Shown here in pieces: positions 36,460 to 46,699 of a stretch of DNA of 64,000 nt (the first letter of the stretch is position 1; every line of letters begins with the position of its first letter). The stretch is from the NCBI GenBank assembly GCA_009746045.1, contig RPFO01000080.1, forward strand, positions 5,187,556-5,251,555. Direction: 5' to 3'. A program made the translations under genes and the position numbers. Source of the stretch: Mesostigma viride. Taxonomy: Eukaryota > Streptophyta > Mesostigmatophyceae > Mesostigmatales > Mesostigmataceae. The notes under the pieces were generated by a model that saw nothing but the letters and a program-made list of their open reading frames with translations, was not told the origin of the DNA and did no database searches.

Positions 36460-36935
36460 TAGACACGTGACTGCGTCACGTGAGCATAAGTCCTCAGTGG
36501 GAGGGGAACATGGGATGGAATGGATGGTATAAGCTATCTAGGTCCTAGTTACAGGGGTGTGGGCACCGCGGCCCGAATCGCTATGAATATGCCATACTTG
36601 GTCACACGCGGAGCCCCCACAGGCTTGGGGGTGGTCTCCTTCATCACTACTTGCCATCTATCCTTGCGCACCATCTGCCTCCATATTACAGACAAACCAG
36701 GAGGCTGCCCGGGGGTGAGCCCGTCACGTCTAGTGTAGCACATGTCCATGCCGAGTCTATCACGAAAAGTCCACGGGTGGCGGCCCTGCCGCGCGCGGCC
36801 GGGGGCACGCCAGGTGAGGACATATCGCCCAGGCTGGGCGGGCTTGGTGCCAGCTAGTCTATCTGAGGTATCTACCTGATCTGTGCGGGCCAGGTGCCCG
36901 GCTAGGCCCAGGCGCATGTGCCTAATAATGTGGGA
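36460..36935 (-). mobile_element. LINE 3'-end fragment with RT C-terminal coding, minus orientation
   Basis: The 3'-UTR (agacacgtgactgcgtcacg...) begins after the TTAA tail. Upstream in minus sense is a frame with AGHLARTDQVDTSDRLAGTK and GLSVIWRQMVRKDRWQVVM. Near-identical copies lie at 53225-53600 and, shorter, at 46400-46620. Confidence 0.8.
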
Positions 36936-37948
36936 ATTAATTAATTAATTAATTAATAGACACGTGACTGCGTCACGTGAGCATAAGTCCTCAGTGGGAG
37001 GGGAACATGGGAGGGAAACATAGGGCAAATCAGCGTACAAATCCTCATTACTAATGTGCAAGCCAAAGGGGATGTTAAGGGCCTTGCGCAGCATCTTGGT
37101 GACGGCGCCGTCGAGTCGTTGCTCCAGCTCCTGCGTCAGTGTCCACGTCTCGGCCGGCGCCGTAGGTCAGGATCGTCAGAATGACGACCTTGAAGAGGTC
37201 ACGCTTGACGATCCGGGGTAGGGCGGGGTTGCTCCATGCACCAGCGGCCGTGGTCATGGAGGTGCGCCCACGCCACATGCCGATCCGTGTCGTCATGTCA
37301 TCCTCGCAGTCGGGAAGCCAACTGCCGAGCAGCTTGAAGCGGCCTGAAGGAGGGTAGTTGACCTCGGCATCGTCTAAGAGGCGGAGTGTGGGTGGGGGCC
37401 CTGCCATGCTGAGGGCCAGGGCCTCCGTTTTGGGGGTTATTTCTAGACCAACCGCCCGAGCCTCGAGCGCCAGGCAGTCCAGCCAAAGTTGGGCAGACTC
37501 CGGCTTCTCGATGAGCGTGATGTCGTCGGCATAAATGAGGTCAGCTAGTAAATTCTGCTTGTAAGTCCGCCCTCGGGGCAGGCCTTCCCCAAGCTCGTTC
37601 GTGATCGCTAGGCCAGGGGCACGGCCTGCAATGCTAGCAAAGCGAGCACGTGCCTGGCGCATAACATAATCCACTACAATAAGAAACAGGTACGGCGACA
37701 GGACGCAACCCTGCCAGACGCCGGTCTGCAGTGGGCATGGCGGGGTAATGCCGTGTTGAGTGCGCACCGAAGTGGTCGACCCCTCATACAGCATGCGGAT
37801 GACGGTAATCAGGGGAGTGGGGACGCGAGCGCGAGCAAGTACAGCCCATAGAGCGACCCAGAGGACAGAGTCAAAAGCCTTGATGAAGTCGACGAAGATC
37901 AGGATGGCGGGAAACTCACCAGGTTGCAGGAGAGCGATTTCCTCGAAG

Positions 37949-39199
37949 CAGTGATGGGCCATACGCAATACGCGTCGTACGCGGCCCCAGGTGTATAATG
38001 TATAATACGCGGTGTATAATGTATTATACGCTAATCGTACGCTAACTGTTGAAAACCCCTTTTTTGGCATGGTTTTGAGGGGTTTTCAACATTCTGAGCA
38101 ACCAAGCATGGTCTGCTGGTGTTTTTGCCATACCTTTTGGCTATACATGACATACATAGCATGACCTTGGATTGTCATCACTTAGTACCTAGAAATACAA
38201 GCATAGTTTCTAATAACGGTCTAACTTGATAGTTTCTCTTCAAAATCGAGACAACATGCAACTCAGTATCAATACCAGTACGTATCAATTCACAACTCAC
38301 TGGAAAGGATAATAAATTTGTAGAACTCAAGATATGAATGCACTCTCGGCAGAGAACTGTCTTCCAAATATAGTACTTAAAGAGAGCTTGGCCGACTGCC
38401 AAGCTGCCAAATATAGAAGTGATAAGAACATTGTGCCATCTGAAAATAAGACATGCTGAAACGCCGCCCGCACATCAGCCTGCTTCTTGGCGTCACTAGT
38501 CGCCTTCCGTTTCTTGGCAGTGCTATCCTTCTCAATCAGCATCTTGTAACGGAGTACCGGCGGTGGCTTCTTGCAAGGGCACACTTTTGCGTCCTTTGCG
38601 TACGAGCCGCCCAGGATATGGCACCTTGCTCGGGTAGAAGAACCACTGAACTTTTCCTGGCAGAGTGAGCACTCCATGAAGTAGTTATTTGTCTGCAGCC
38701 CGTTCTTGAGGATGCGCTCTTTGCTAATGTATGTCCAGACAGTTTCGGATGCGGCCTCTTCTTCATCGGGCCGCACATCATCATTGTGTTCCATTGACTC
38801 CTCACTCGCGTCAGCCATGCCTGGATGTCGATATGCTACGCACTGATGTTGCTGGCAGACAAAGAAACCTTGTCACCTGTTGTCTTTAGTCTTCAGCCTT
38901 CCCGCCTTCACATTCCCACCTTCACAAGTCACGATTCGAACGCTTTCTTGCATTATACACTAGCTAGCTCATCACGCAATTATTTGTTCCTACTACAGGT
39001 CGGCGCGCCGCAGTCTAGGCAAGCAAATGCACCCACCTCGATCGTAAGCCAAAAATATGCCAAAAAATACACGAAAATACGCAAAAATGCGCAAAAATAC
39101 GCGTTGCGTATAAAAGTACCCCATTTTCGTACGCGCCGCTTGCGTATCGCGCATAATACGCTAAATACGGCGTATAATACGGCGTATGGCGCATCACTG
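37949..39199 (-). mobile_element. 1,251-bp non-autonomous hAT transposon inside the LINE RT
   Basis: Terminal inverted repeats CAGTGATGGGCCATACGC (37949-37966) and the complement of CAGTGATGCGCCATACGC (39182-39199) match at 17 of 18 positions. The 8-bp direct duplication CCTCGAAG flanks both sides (37941-37948 and 39200-39207). An 8-bp duplication with CAGTG termini is characteristic of hAT. Subterminal regions hold many gcgtataatacg and cgtacgc motifs, typical of hAT transposase binding sites. The LINE must be older than this insertion. Confidence 0.93.
38327..38818 (-). CDS. BED-type zinc finger N-terminal part of a hAT transposase (truncated)
   Basis: The 163-aa frame starts with MADASEESMEHNDD (ATG at 38818). 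It contains CSLCQEKFSGSSTRARCHIL, a Cys-x2-Cys followed by a spaced His pattern like BED/BED-like fingers, then KVCPCKKPP and a lysine-rich stretch. The catalytic hAT domain and dimerisation region are absent, so the element must depend on a full-length relative. Location inside hAT TIRs supports the assignment. Confidence 0.7.
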   Translation of the reverse strand: MADASEESMEHNDDVRPDEEEAASETVWTYISKERILKNGLQTNNYFMECSLCQEKFSGSSTRARCHILGGSYAKDAKVCPCKKPPPVLRYKMLIEKDSTAKKRKATSDAKKQADVRAAFQHVLFSDGTMFLSLLYLAAWQSAKLSLSTIFGRQFSAESAFIS

Positions 39200-39629
39200 C
39201 CTCGAAGAGGCGACGCGCGACGAAGATGGCCATGACGGTGTTGCGCCCAGGACGGAAGCCCATTTGACTTTCCCCAAGGTGACAGTCGAGAGCAGAACGA
39301 AGGCGGTTGAGGATCATGCGCATGAACAACTTTAGTGCGGCGCTCTGGATGCAGACTCCTCTGTAGTTGGCGGGGTCGTCAGGGGAACCTTTGTTTTTGT
39401 ACAGCATAATACGGTAGCTGTGCTGCCACTCAGGAATCGGCGGCGCGTCGGCAAGCAGGATCCGGTTGCAGATGTCAAGCAGGAACCCCGTGAGCGCCGT
39501 CAGCTTAAATCACCGGGGCTGGGAGCTGGTCAGGTCCAACGGCGGCATAGAAGCGGAGTTGCTTGGCGGCGGTGCTCAGCTCGAGCTCGGTGAACGGCGG
39601 TAGCTCGTTGGGGTCGGCCAGGGGTTCTG

Positions 39630-41135
39630 TCAGGGCTGCCGGTACGTGTAGTCCTGCTCAGCGGCGGGCGGCGTGGGCGGCGCAGGGACGTCCGCAGGCG
39701 CTACTGCCAGGCGTGCGGCCGCCAGAGGGCCAAGCGGCAATGCATGGCGGCGGGGGGGCGCCGAGCAGCCGGGACTGGGAGGAATACCACTGGTCGAGCT
39801 GCTGCTGCGGTGAGCCAGAGAGCGTCCGCGGCGCCGGCTGCGCGCCGCTGGCGGGCCGTTGGGCGTGACGCAGGCGGGTCCAGGCGTACTTGCCGTGCTG
39901 GTCCTTGAGGTGGGCGAAGTACTCGCGGACATGAAGGTCCTCCTGCTCCTTGGTCGCCTGCCGGATGGCCGAGTGGTAATCGGCTTTGAGGCGGGCGTAG
40001 CGAGCGGGGTCGCTGTTGTCGCGCAGGGCTTGCCGGGCCTGGATGACGGCGGGGAGCCGGTGCAGGCTGGTGAAGCGGGGCGGGCGGCGGGGGGCAGTAG
40101 GGCCCCGGCCGCGGGCAGCTTGTCAGCGAGGTGCCGAAGGGCCGATGCCGGGCCGGCAGCGAACAGCTGGGCGTGGCTGGCCGGGATGTCCAGCGCGTCG
40201 ACGAACGCCTCTGCGGCGCGCTTGTGGGCGCGTTTTTCAGGGAAGTCCTCCAGAGCGTCGTCAGATTTCTCGAGCAACTGAAGTGTGCGCAAATCAGGTG
40301 GTGCCACGTGCTTACGAAAGGGCGAGGGGAATCGCAGGCGGATGCGGGCGGTGACGATGCGATGATCGGAGCGCACCAGGGGGATCACATGCGAGCGAGC
40401 AGCTAGTACAGATCCTTGATGACGCTTGCGCATTACAACATAGTCAATGCAGCGTTCAGTGCCAGTTGGCGAGGTGTGTGTGACCAAAGCATCTGGACTA
40501 TGTGGAAAGCGGGTGTTGGCAGTGACCAAATCGCATGTCGTAAGCAAATCAGCAAAAAGTTCAGTGTTGGCATTGGAGACCGTACCGTTGGGGGCGTGCT
40601 GACATCCGCCAGTACCCGGTGGTAGCGTGGCGTTGGCGTCCAGCAGCAGAGCGAGGTAGTTGCGACCAGGGATGCCGTTCGCCAGGTTCTCCAGCGCTGC
40701 AAAGAAGTCCTTGCGGTCTTGTTCTGGGTGGCCGGAGTGGGGTGCGTAACCAACGCCCACCGTCAGGGCGTAGGTCGAGTGGCCCTCCATCGAATGAAAA
40801 GTGGCCACGAGGAGCCGAGCGTTGACCAGCTGGGGTTCGCCCATGTGGCGTACGGCGAGCGGGGAGCAGAGGAGACCGACGCCCCCGTTCCCGGTGCCGT
40901 CGCCGCCTCCGTAGTAGAACCGCCAGCCGTCGATGTCGTCAGCAACAAGGGCAGTTGATCCGCGGGCCGATGCAGTGCGCCTGTGTTCTTGGATTCCCAG
41001 GATGGCGATATTATTGTCGATGCAGAAACCAATAAGATTGGAGACTCGATGGCACTGACAGTCGTCACTGCGCAGGCAGTGACAGCGGTCAGCGTCGGGC
41101 TGGAGCGTGCGGGCGTTGAAGGTGGCGATGACCAA
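39630..41135 (-). pseudogene. LINE apurinic-type endonuclease (EEP) domain
   Basis: The frame begins MVIATFNARTLQPDAD. It keeps the exonuclease-endonuclease-phosphatase motif order: ATFNARTL, AILGIQEHRR (Glu), GGVGLLCS, YLALLLDANATLPP, CIDYVVMRKRH and LVRSDHRIVTARIRL (catalytic His). After about residue 290 the frame passes into a Pro/Ser/Arg-rich shifted reading, so the intact polyprotein is broken before the RT. The domain nicks target DNA during LINE integration. Confidence 0.85.
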
Positions 41136-41530
41136 GGGCGCGCGTTGACCGAAAAGGGGGGTGCAGGCGGGGGTGGGGGCGGAGATGGAGCAGGGTGGTG
41201 ATGGGGGTGGGGGTGGAGGTGGTGGGGTAGGGGGGGGGTTGGGGACTTATGCTTTCAATCACCGTTTCGATTCTTCCTGCCAACGCGTCGAGGCGACGCC
41301 GACGGTTGGCTCGGGTGGCCAGGTAGAATGAGTCTGCGTCTGCACGCATAAGAAATGCGTGCAGTCTGAGGAGGTTTCGGAGGCGGCCGCGCGAGGCGGG
41401 GCGAACCTGGCTCACTGCCGACCCGTGCTCTCTCTCCGACAGCCCGAGGGCTGCGAAGGCAAAGGGGCGGGAAGGGGAGTTAGGCAGATCCCACTGCTAG
41501 AGCCGCGGAGCCGCGGGGCCGCGAGCGTCG

Positions 41531-43010
41531 TCATTGATAGGAGAGAAGGGTTCGCAGCGCGGGCTCCGGCTCAGGTGCAAAGCGAACGAATTTATTAGGG
41601 GGACGGCCAAGCCTGGCAGCCATACCTGAGCTGAAGTTGCCCCGGCGGATCCCCACACGTGCTGGGGAGCAGGTGACCGTCGATGCCGGTGGCGATGGCG
41701 GTGACGGCGGGGGCCGAGCAGGGGGCTGGGGCGCTGGCACGGCGGTATCCATGGGGGTCGCCGTCATTGGAGGAAGGTCCTGGCCGTTAATGCGGACGAT
41801 GAAGACGCCATTAAAGAGGCGGGCATAGATGCTGCACCGTAGTTGCGGGTTGGCCTGCTTGGCTGCCCGAGCCTCGTGGACCTCCGGCCGGTTCAAAGCG
41901 GCAGCCCGGGCCTCAAGCTGCTCCGGGGTATAGTAATCGTCGATGCTCAGTTGGGTATCGTGGAGGTTCCGGCGGGCCTTCTGCACCTGCAGTTTGTCCT
42001 CCTTGCGGTGGAATTCCACCAAGACAGGGGCGGTGGGGCCGCCGAGCCGTCGTGCCGTTTTGATGACGACGCTTTGGGCCACGCCGAGCTTCCCCAGGAA
42101 GGGGTCGCCCCGGAGGTAGGTGCCCAGGCGTGCATCGTTGACGTTCGAGGGGACGCCACGTACCACAATACTGCATGAGCGAATGGGTTCGTGCATAGCA
42201 TCCCTTGTGCTGGCCTTGACGGCTGTTTTGATTTCGTTGATGAGCTCCGTAGGGTTCTGAAGCGTGGCGGCATAGGTGGTCTTGGCAGGAGTTATGGAGG
42301 CGGCAAGTTGTTGCTGGAGCTGGTGGAGGAGCTGCTGCTGCTGCTGCTGCTGCAGCCTGCTGCAATGTGGGTGATGGCGGAGTGGATGGAGGTGTCGGCG
42401 TGTGAGGAATGGGCGTGGTGGGTGGCGAGGTGGTTGTGGACAGGGTTGAGGGCAGCGTTGAGGAGGGAGGGAGGCGATCGAAGCAGGTATTGGCGACTTG
42501 CTTGGCGGTGATGTTGATGGCGGCCGCAACAGTGGGGTCGGCTCCCAGGTCCAGAGAGGCCATGACAAAGCGCTCAAGGGCGCTGTCGTAAAGACGGGAG
42601 CACGTCCACCAGACTGCGAGGCAGAGGTCGGTGTCGTCGGGGTTGTCGTGGAGAAAGTCCGACAGGTGGGTAACCAGTTGGTTGCAGTCCCGGATCTCGC
42701 ACTTTTTCTCGGCAGCCAGGTGCAGGATGGTGAGGGCGGTAGCTCGGGACAGGCGCATGATGGCGTTAAGGCCTGGCCATTTGCCAGGTAAAAATGCGGC
42801 AGCTTCCTCGGCAGAAAAGGCCTCCTCGCGGGTATCCATGGCAGGGTCGCTGTTCGGCGGAGCGGTGGAGTGGAGCGGCTGGATGCTGACGTCAGTGGCC
42901 GGCGTCCGGCATAGCGTGCAAGGGTGTTTCCAATGACGCCATGGCTTCATCAGCGAGTTGGTGCAGGGCCGCGGACGCTTGTGATTGCTGGGATGAGTCG
43001 TATTCCGCCA
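41531..43010 (-). pseudogene. LINE ORF1 (RRM-like nucleic-acid-binding protein), frameshifted
   Basis: The start MAEYDSSQQSQASAAL lies at about 43010. Two shifted frames then carry LPGKWPGLNAIMRLSRATA and, after a glutamine-coding GCT/CTG tract near 42330-42370, ELINEIKTAVKASTRDAM. That is followed by an RRM-like block (CSIVVRGVPSNVNDARLGTY, APVLVEFHRKEDKLQVQKAR) and a basic C-terminal region. The order coiled/variable region, RRM, C-terminal region resembles L1-type ORF1 proteins. At least two frameshifts are present. Confidence 0.7.
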
Positions 43011-43379
43011 TATCGAGCTGAAAAACAGCGATATTTGCTGGGCAGGGCGGTGCCGGTATCTTCGGAAATATTGAGCGATAGCTGTAGAAAATTATATCAG
43101 CGTGTTCGTCTTCAAAAGACGAGTCTAATGCAACCAACCCGATGAAATTTCATGGCCGGAGTAAAAAGTTATGAGCATTCTCGTATATTGCAACAGCGAT
43201 ATTTGCAACAAGATGATGGACAAGGCCAAGTGGGCCCATGCAGGTCATAAAGAACAACAAACCCCCTCCCGTGGGGAAGCGCCCGCGTGTTTGCAAACGC
43301 GTGAAGCACGCTAGACAAGACCCCTAAGGTAGAGGGCTTAGATATAATGGAGTTGGCTTGATGTTGTAGATAGATTATA

Positions 43380-44080
43380 CCGGTAGGATTGCGTGTACCC
43401 ATCCATCCATCCATCCATCGGGGTTAATTCTCCGTGACTCCCCAACGGGAGCACGAGTTTAAGCACTAATTAATTAATATCACTCCGTGATCGACATGCA
43501 TGCCCTTGCACATGGCACGCAAGATGGTCATCAATTACTTTAATTTAATTTAATTTAATTTAATCGGCCTCGTGAGTTGTGGCCATGCAGGGGGCCCAAA
43601 GATGCGCCGGCCGGCCTAGCTAATCGGATTGCAAGGCAGCCGACTTTCATTAATAATACGTAGACTGCATCACATGAGCATAAATCCTCAACGAAACGGG
43701 TAATGGAATGGAATGGGTGTCTATCTAGCTGCAGGCATCCCCGGCCGGCCCAGGAACCGCTATTCATTAATTAATTAATTAAACTCGTGATCCCGTTGGG
43801 GAGTCACGGATGAGCACCGGCCGAAGTGCTTTAATTTAATCCCTGTGTGTGCACAACGTGTCTATTAATTAATGGATGGATGGGTACACGCAATCCTACC
43901 GGTCTAATCTATCTACAAAAACAAGCCAATCACCTTATATCTATGGTGCCCTTTTTCGACTGGCCACACATCCGGATACTGGAGCTGGTGTTTTATGGGT
44001 CGTACGCCTCCCTTCTTGACCTGTGCCAGTGTTACGTCCCTGCCCTTTTGGCTGGACGTAACAATGGAATAAATTACTAA
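43380..44080. mobile_element. LINE and R1 fragments with TTAA and TTTAA tracts
   Basis: This stretch holds atccatccatccatcgg with LINE-like text (43380-43430), (TTTAA)n near 43540-43565 and a degraded LINE 3'-UTR near 43655-43740 (gactgcatcacatgagcata). It also has a (TTAA)n tract at 43767-43782 and an R1 fragment (cccgttggggagtcacgg) near 43793. An inverted short copy pair (gggtacacgcaatcctaccg near 43380 and 43880) is present. The whole is a mosaic of nested truncated insertions. Confidence 0.6.
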
Positions 44081-45340
44081 GGCTGTTTGGTCTATTGAAC
44101 TTGGGTTTTACGGACCTTGGCTATTGTGTGAATTGGACTAGTTATTTTGGTCCTAGGTTGTCCTTTTAGGGGCCGGCGCTGTGGCGCCGCGCCGGTTCTG
44201 AGTCTGTCAGTGGTTCTAGGCGTGGATCCTATAGTTGAGGGTCGATGTCGGCCCGGATCCTACGTGGAATGAGTGACTCGGATTGTTCTAAGGAAATTGG
44301 CGTGTATCTGCGCCGCAACCAACCTAGGTTAAATTGGTCCAAGGACGAGAGTCTCGTCCTCTTGGTTTGATGAATGATAAGTGCGAATACGCCTACACAT
44401 TAAACCTGGGGCAACTATCCATTTGTAATTGGTATTGCTAGCCATTATAAGTGTGTATTAATTAGCTTGGCATCAAGTCGCGGTGCCAGATATCTCACGA
44501 CCCCAGTCGTGAAGCGCAATCTGCATTAGGCCACCTTGAATCTTCCTAATTCCGGCAAGAAGGGTCTTTCGCTACGTAGCTCAGGCTAGGTGTGTCTGGG
44601 CAGGGACGTAACAGCCAGCGCCTCCAACGCCATAATTGCTTCCGCAGCCAAACTGACGGCCAGTTTCAGTTTCACCCAGACCTGCCCTGACCGGCTGGTT
44701 CCGACCGCGCCTTCAGCTTGCCGCCCTCTTTTCCATCCTTCAGCGCAGTGCCGCGGTCCGACCTCTGGAAACCCACCCCATTGACCGAATCCACCTTCCT
44801 CACCCACCTCCAAGAAGCCCTTTCACAGCATGTGACGACCCTAGCCGCAGATGTGGCAGCTGTGGGCCGCACGCTGGCTGCTGAGCTCCCCACCATCTCC
44901 ACCGCCACCGCCACCCTCCTCACCTCCACCCCCCCTCCCCGCTCCGCCTCCACCGACTCCATCACCGCCCAGCTCCGCGACATCGCCCCAGCGCCTCCAG
45001 GACAACGCCATCGCCATCGGATGCCTGCAAAACACCGCAGGCATCACCGCCTGTAACAGAATAAAATGGCGGCCTCTGCTCCACCAAATGCACAGATCTT
45101 TTACCTCCCGGCCCGTCATTAAAGACAGAACGGACTTATCAAATCCCAAGAGACAGGGGAAACCCCTTGTATTTTCCAGGAGTTAACTGAGTGTGGTCGG
45201 TTCTCTTCTGTAGGGCTCTTCTAACAGAATGTACTACGGCGATAGAGAGCTATGGTCCCCTTTTGGTCGGGAGTCTCTCTAGCCTCTGGCATGAAGGAGA
45301 AATGGGGTCTCTGCCCTTTCTTCCTGTTGTGCACACACAG
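44081..45340 (+). other. Region with weak coding-like stretch, possibly retroelement ORF1
   Basis: From 44590 to 45056 two plus-strand frames overlap with leucine-, alanine- and threonine-rich text (FLTHLQEALSQHVTTLAADV, VAAVGRTLAAELPTISTATA). This could form a coiled coil like a LINE ORF1 N-terminus. There is no recognisable domain, and no feature is seen at 44081-44580. Confidence in any gene is low. Confidence 0.25.
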
Positions 45341-45344
45341 GGAT

Positions 45345-45410
45345 TATTAAAAGCACTTCGGTGCTCCGTGACTTACCAACGGGAGCACGAGTTTAGTTAA
45401 TTAATTAATT
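45345..45410. repeat. R1 fragment, inverted, with TTAA tail
   Basis: agcacttcggtgctccgtga and accaacgggagcacgagttt are the complement of the 5' part of R1 at 52830. A (TTAA)n tract follows at 45396-45410. Confidence 0.7.
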
Positions 45411-45424
45411 ATCGATTACAGTAG

Positions 45425-45850
45425 CTATAGATTTCTGGCCTGCGCTGGTTGTCTCTTTGACAGTCCTGAGTTGATGTCAAAGGCGACCTCGGACCAGCTA
45501 GTTTCGCCAGGGCGACTGCGCTTGGGACCAGGCGATGCCGAGGGTGAGGCAATCCCGGGAGGGGGCTGGGCGACCACCAGTGCTTGACTAGTGACATCGC
45601 TGCCTTCCGGGCCTGAGGGCTGCAGCCGGGGCTGCAGACGTATGTTCAGGGCTGAGCGCAGCCGCCAGGCTGCGTTGCGCACTGATGAGCGTTTGCTCGT
45701 CATAATATTGCTTGTTAGCTTCGGGAAAATATATCAGCGTGTGCGTCTTAGAAAGACGAAGCGATTGTGATATTCACGGCCGAACTTGGTGCCCAAATGT
45801 GAAAGTTATGAGCTCCGCCGTCAGCCATGGCTACCTCGTGGCTCGTGGCT
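45425..45850 (-). mobile_element. LINE 5'-end fragment with ORF1 start
   Basis: The stretch 45700-45850 matches the 5' region of the long LINE (43060-43190): tatatcagcgtgt, cgtctt, aaagacga, ggccg and aaagttatgagc. It is followed in minus sense by a 92-aa frame starting MTSKRSSVRNAAWRLRSALN. The 3' remainder is absent, which is unusual because most LINE fragments here are 5'-truncated. Confidence 0.55.
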
Positions 45851-45879
45851 CGTATATTTTTTATGGAAGGGATTAAAAT

Positions 45880-46375
45880 TAAATTATTACACGTCTCCGT
45901 ACGTTGGGAGATCAAGTAGCACATATTCCTTGCTGGATGGATGGAGGTGGGCGAAGCCGCGTAATCGAACGAACCTAACTCTAAGCTATCTAGTCTAGAA
46001 AGAATCCTAACTACACTATTCAGAAAAACGCCCCTTCCGCTTGGGGGGATCGAGGGTGCTTGCCCACAGGGGCTGGCGTGTGAGCCTGGACAATCTTCTG
46101 CCACCTCTTCTTGTTCTGCATAGCAGTCCAAAGAAGAGAGGGGGAGTGAATGCGGTGTTCAAACTGAGCTGGGACCACTAGGTCGGCCAGCAACATCTGG
46201 ATGTAGTTCATGGTAGGTTTACCTAGCTTTCTAGGAATGTCCTTGGGGTCAGGCCAGGTCAGGATGTGCAGCCCTGGTTGGCCAAGCCGCTGGGGGCCGG
46301 CCAGACCAAGGGCGGTGTCGACCTGACTGGTGCGAGCAAGATCAGCCTACAAATGCTATCCTACGCTGCCTAATA
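45880..46375 (-). mobile_element. LINE fragment, family with aagccgcgtaatcgaacg UTR, copy 1
   Basis: This is nearly identical to 54155-54600. Shared features are gatggaggtgggcgaagccg, the frame MNYIQMLLADLVVPAQFEHR and the VQAHTPAPVGK end. It represents the C-terminal RT region plus 3'-UTR of a second LINE subfamily. It ends where the next fragment's TTAA tract starts (46384). Confidence 0.75.
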
Positions 46376-46383
46376 TCGTCCGA

Positions 46384-46630
46384 ATTAATTAATAAATTAA
46401 TAGACACGTGCGTGACTGCGTCACGTGAGCGTAAGTCCTCAGTGGGAGGGGAACATGGGATGGAATGGATGGTGTAAGCTATCTAGGTCCTGGTTACAGG
46501 GGTGTGGGCACCGCGGCCCGAATCGTTATGAATGCCACACGCGGTCACACGCGGAGCCCGCACAGACTTGGGGGTGGTCTCCTTCATCACTACTTGCCAT
46601 GTATCCATCTGCCTCCATAGCCGATGCTAG
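46384..46630 (-). mobile_element. LINE 3'-end fragment with TTAA tail
   Basis: aattaattaataaattaata is followed by the family 3'-UTR. The usual gacacgtgactgcg reads gacacgtgcgtgactgcg, a 4-bp expansion. The copy ends near catctgcctccat. Confidence 0.75.
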
Positions 46631-46699
46631 CTATGTCAACCAAGCGTATATTGTCGAGCCAAGTGCTCAACAAATAGTAAACTAAATGCTGCTGGGCGC

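Larger units (their letters stand above)
37030..39540 (-). pseudogene. LINE reverse transcriptase region, interrupted
   Basis: RT motifs in order: ANYRGVCIQSAALKLF and MGFRPGRNTVMA (39360-39230), then after the hAT insertion LIFVDFIKAFDSV, TGVWQGCVLSPYLF, LLADLIYADDITLIEKP (YADD active site) and FKLLGSWL. The frame is continuous across the insertion if the element and one copy of its 8-bp duplication are removed. A frameshift near 37160 separates ILTYGA from WTLTQELEQRL, and the C-terminal RNase/zinc-like part present in other copies is missing. The product would be needed for target-primed reverse transcription. Confidence 0.85.
36936..43190 (-). mobile_element. Long LINE (APE endonuclease plus RT), split by a hAT element
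   Basis: Read on the minus strand, the element has a 5' region at 43060-43190 (shared with 45700-45850), ORF1, an apurinic-type endonuclease, a reverse transcriptase, a 3'-UTR and a (TTAA)n tail at 36938-36957. Excluding the 1,251-bp hAT insertion it is about 5.0 kb. Several frameshifts make it inactive. It is the longest copy in the window and lies next to truncated relatives on both sides. The TTAA-repeat tail, in place of poly-A, and repeated insertion beside existing TTAA tracts point to self-targeting. Confidence 0.85.

Noticed and set aside
40416-41201. Plus-strand ORFs over the LINE
   Set aside because: They are shadows of the endonuclease frame on the minus strand, which has recognisable catalytic motifs.
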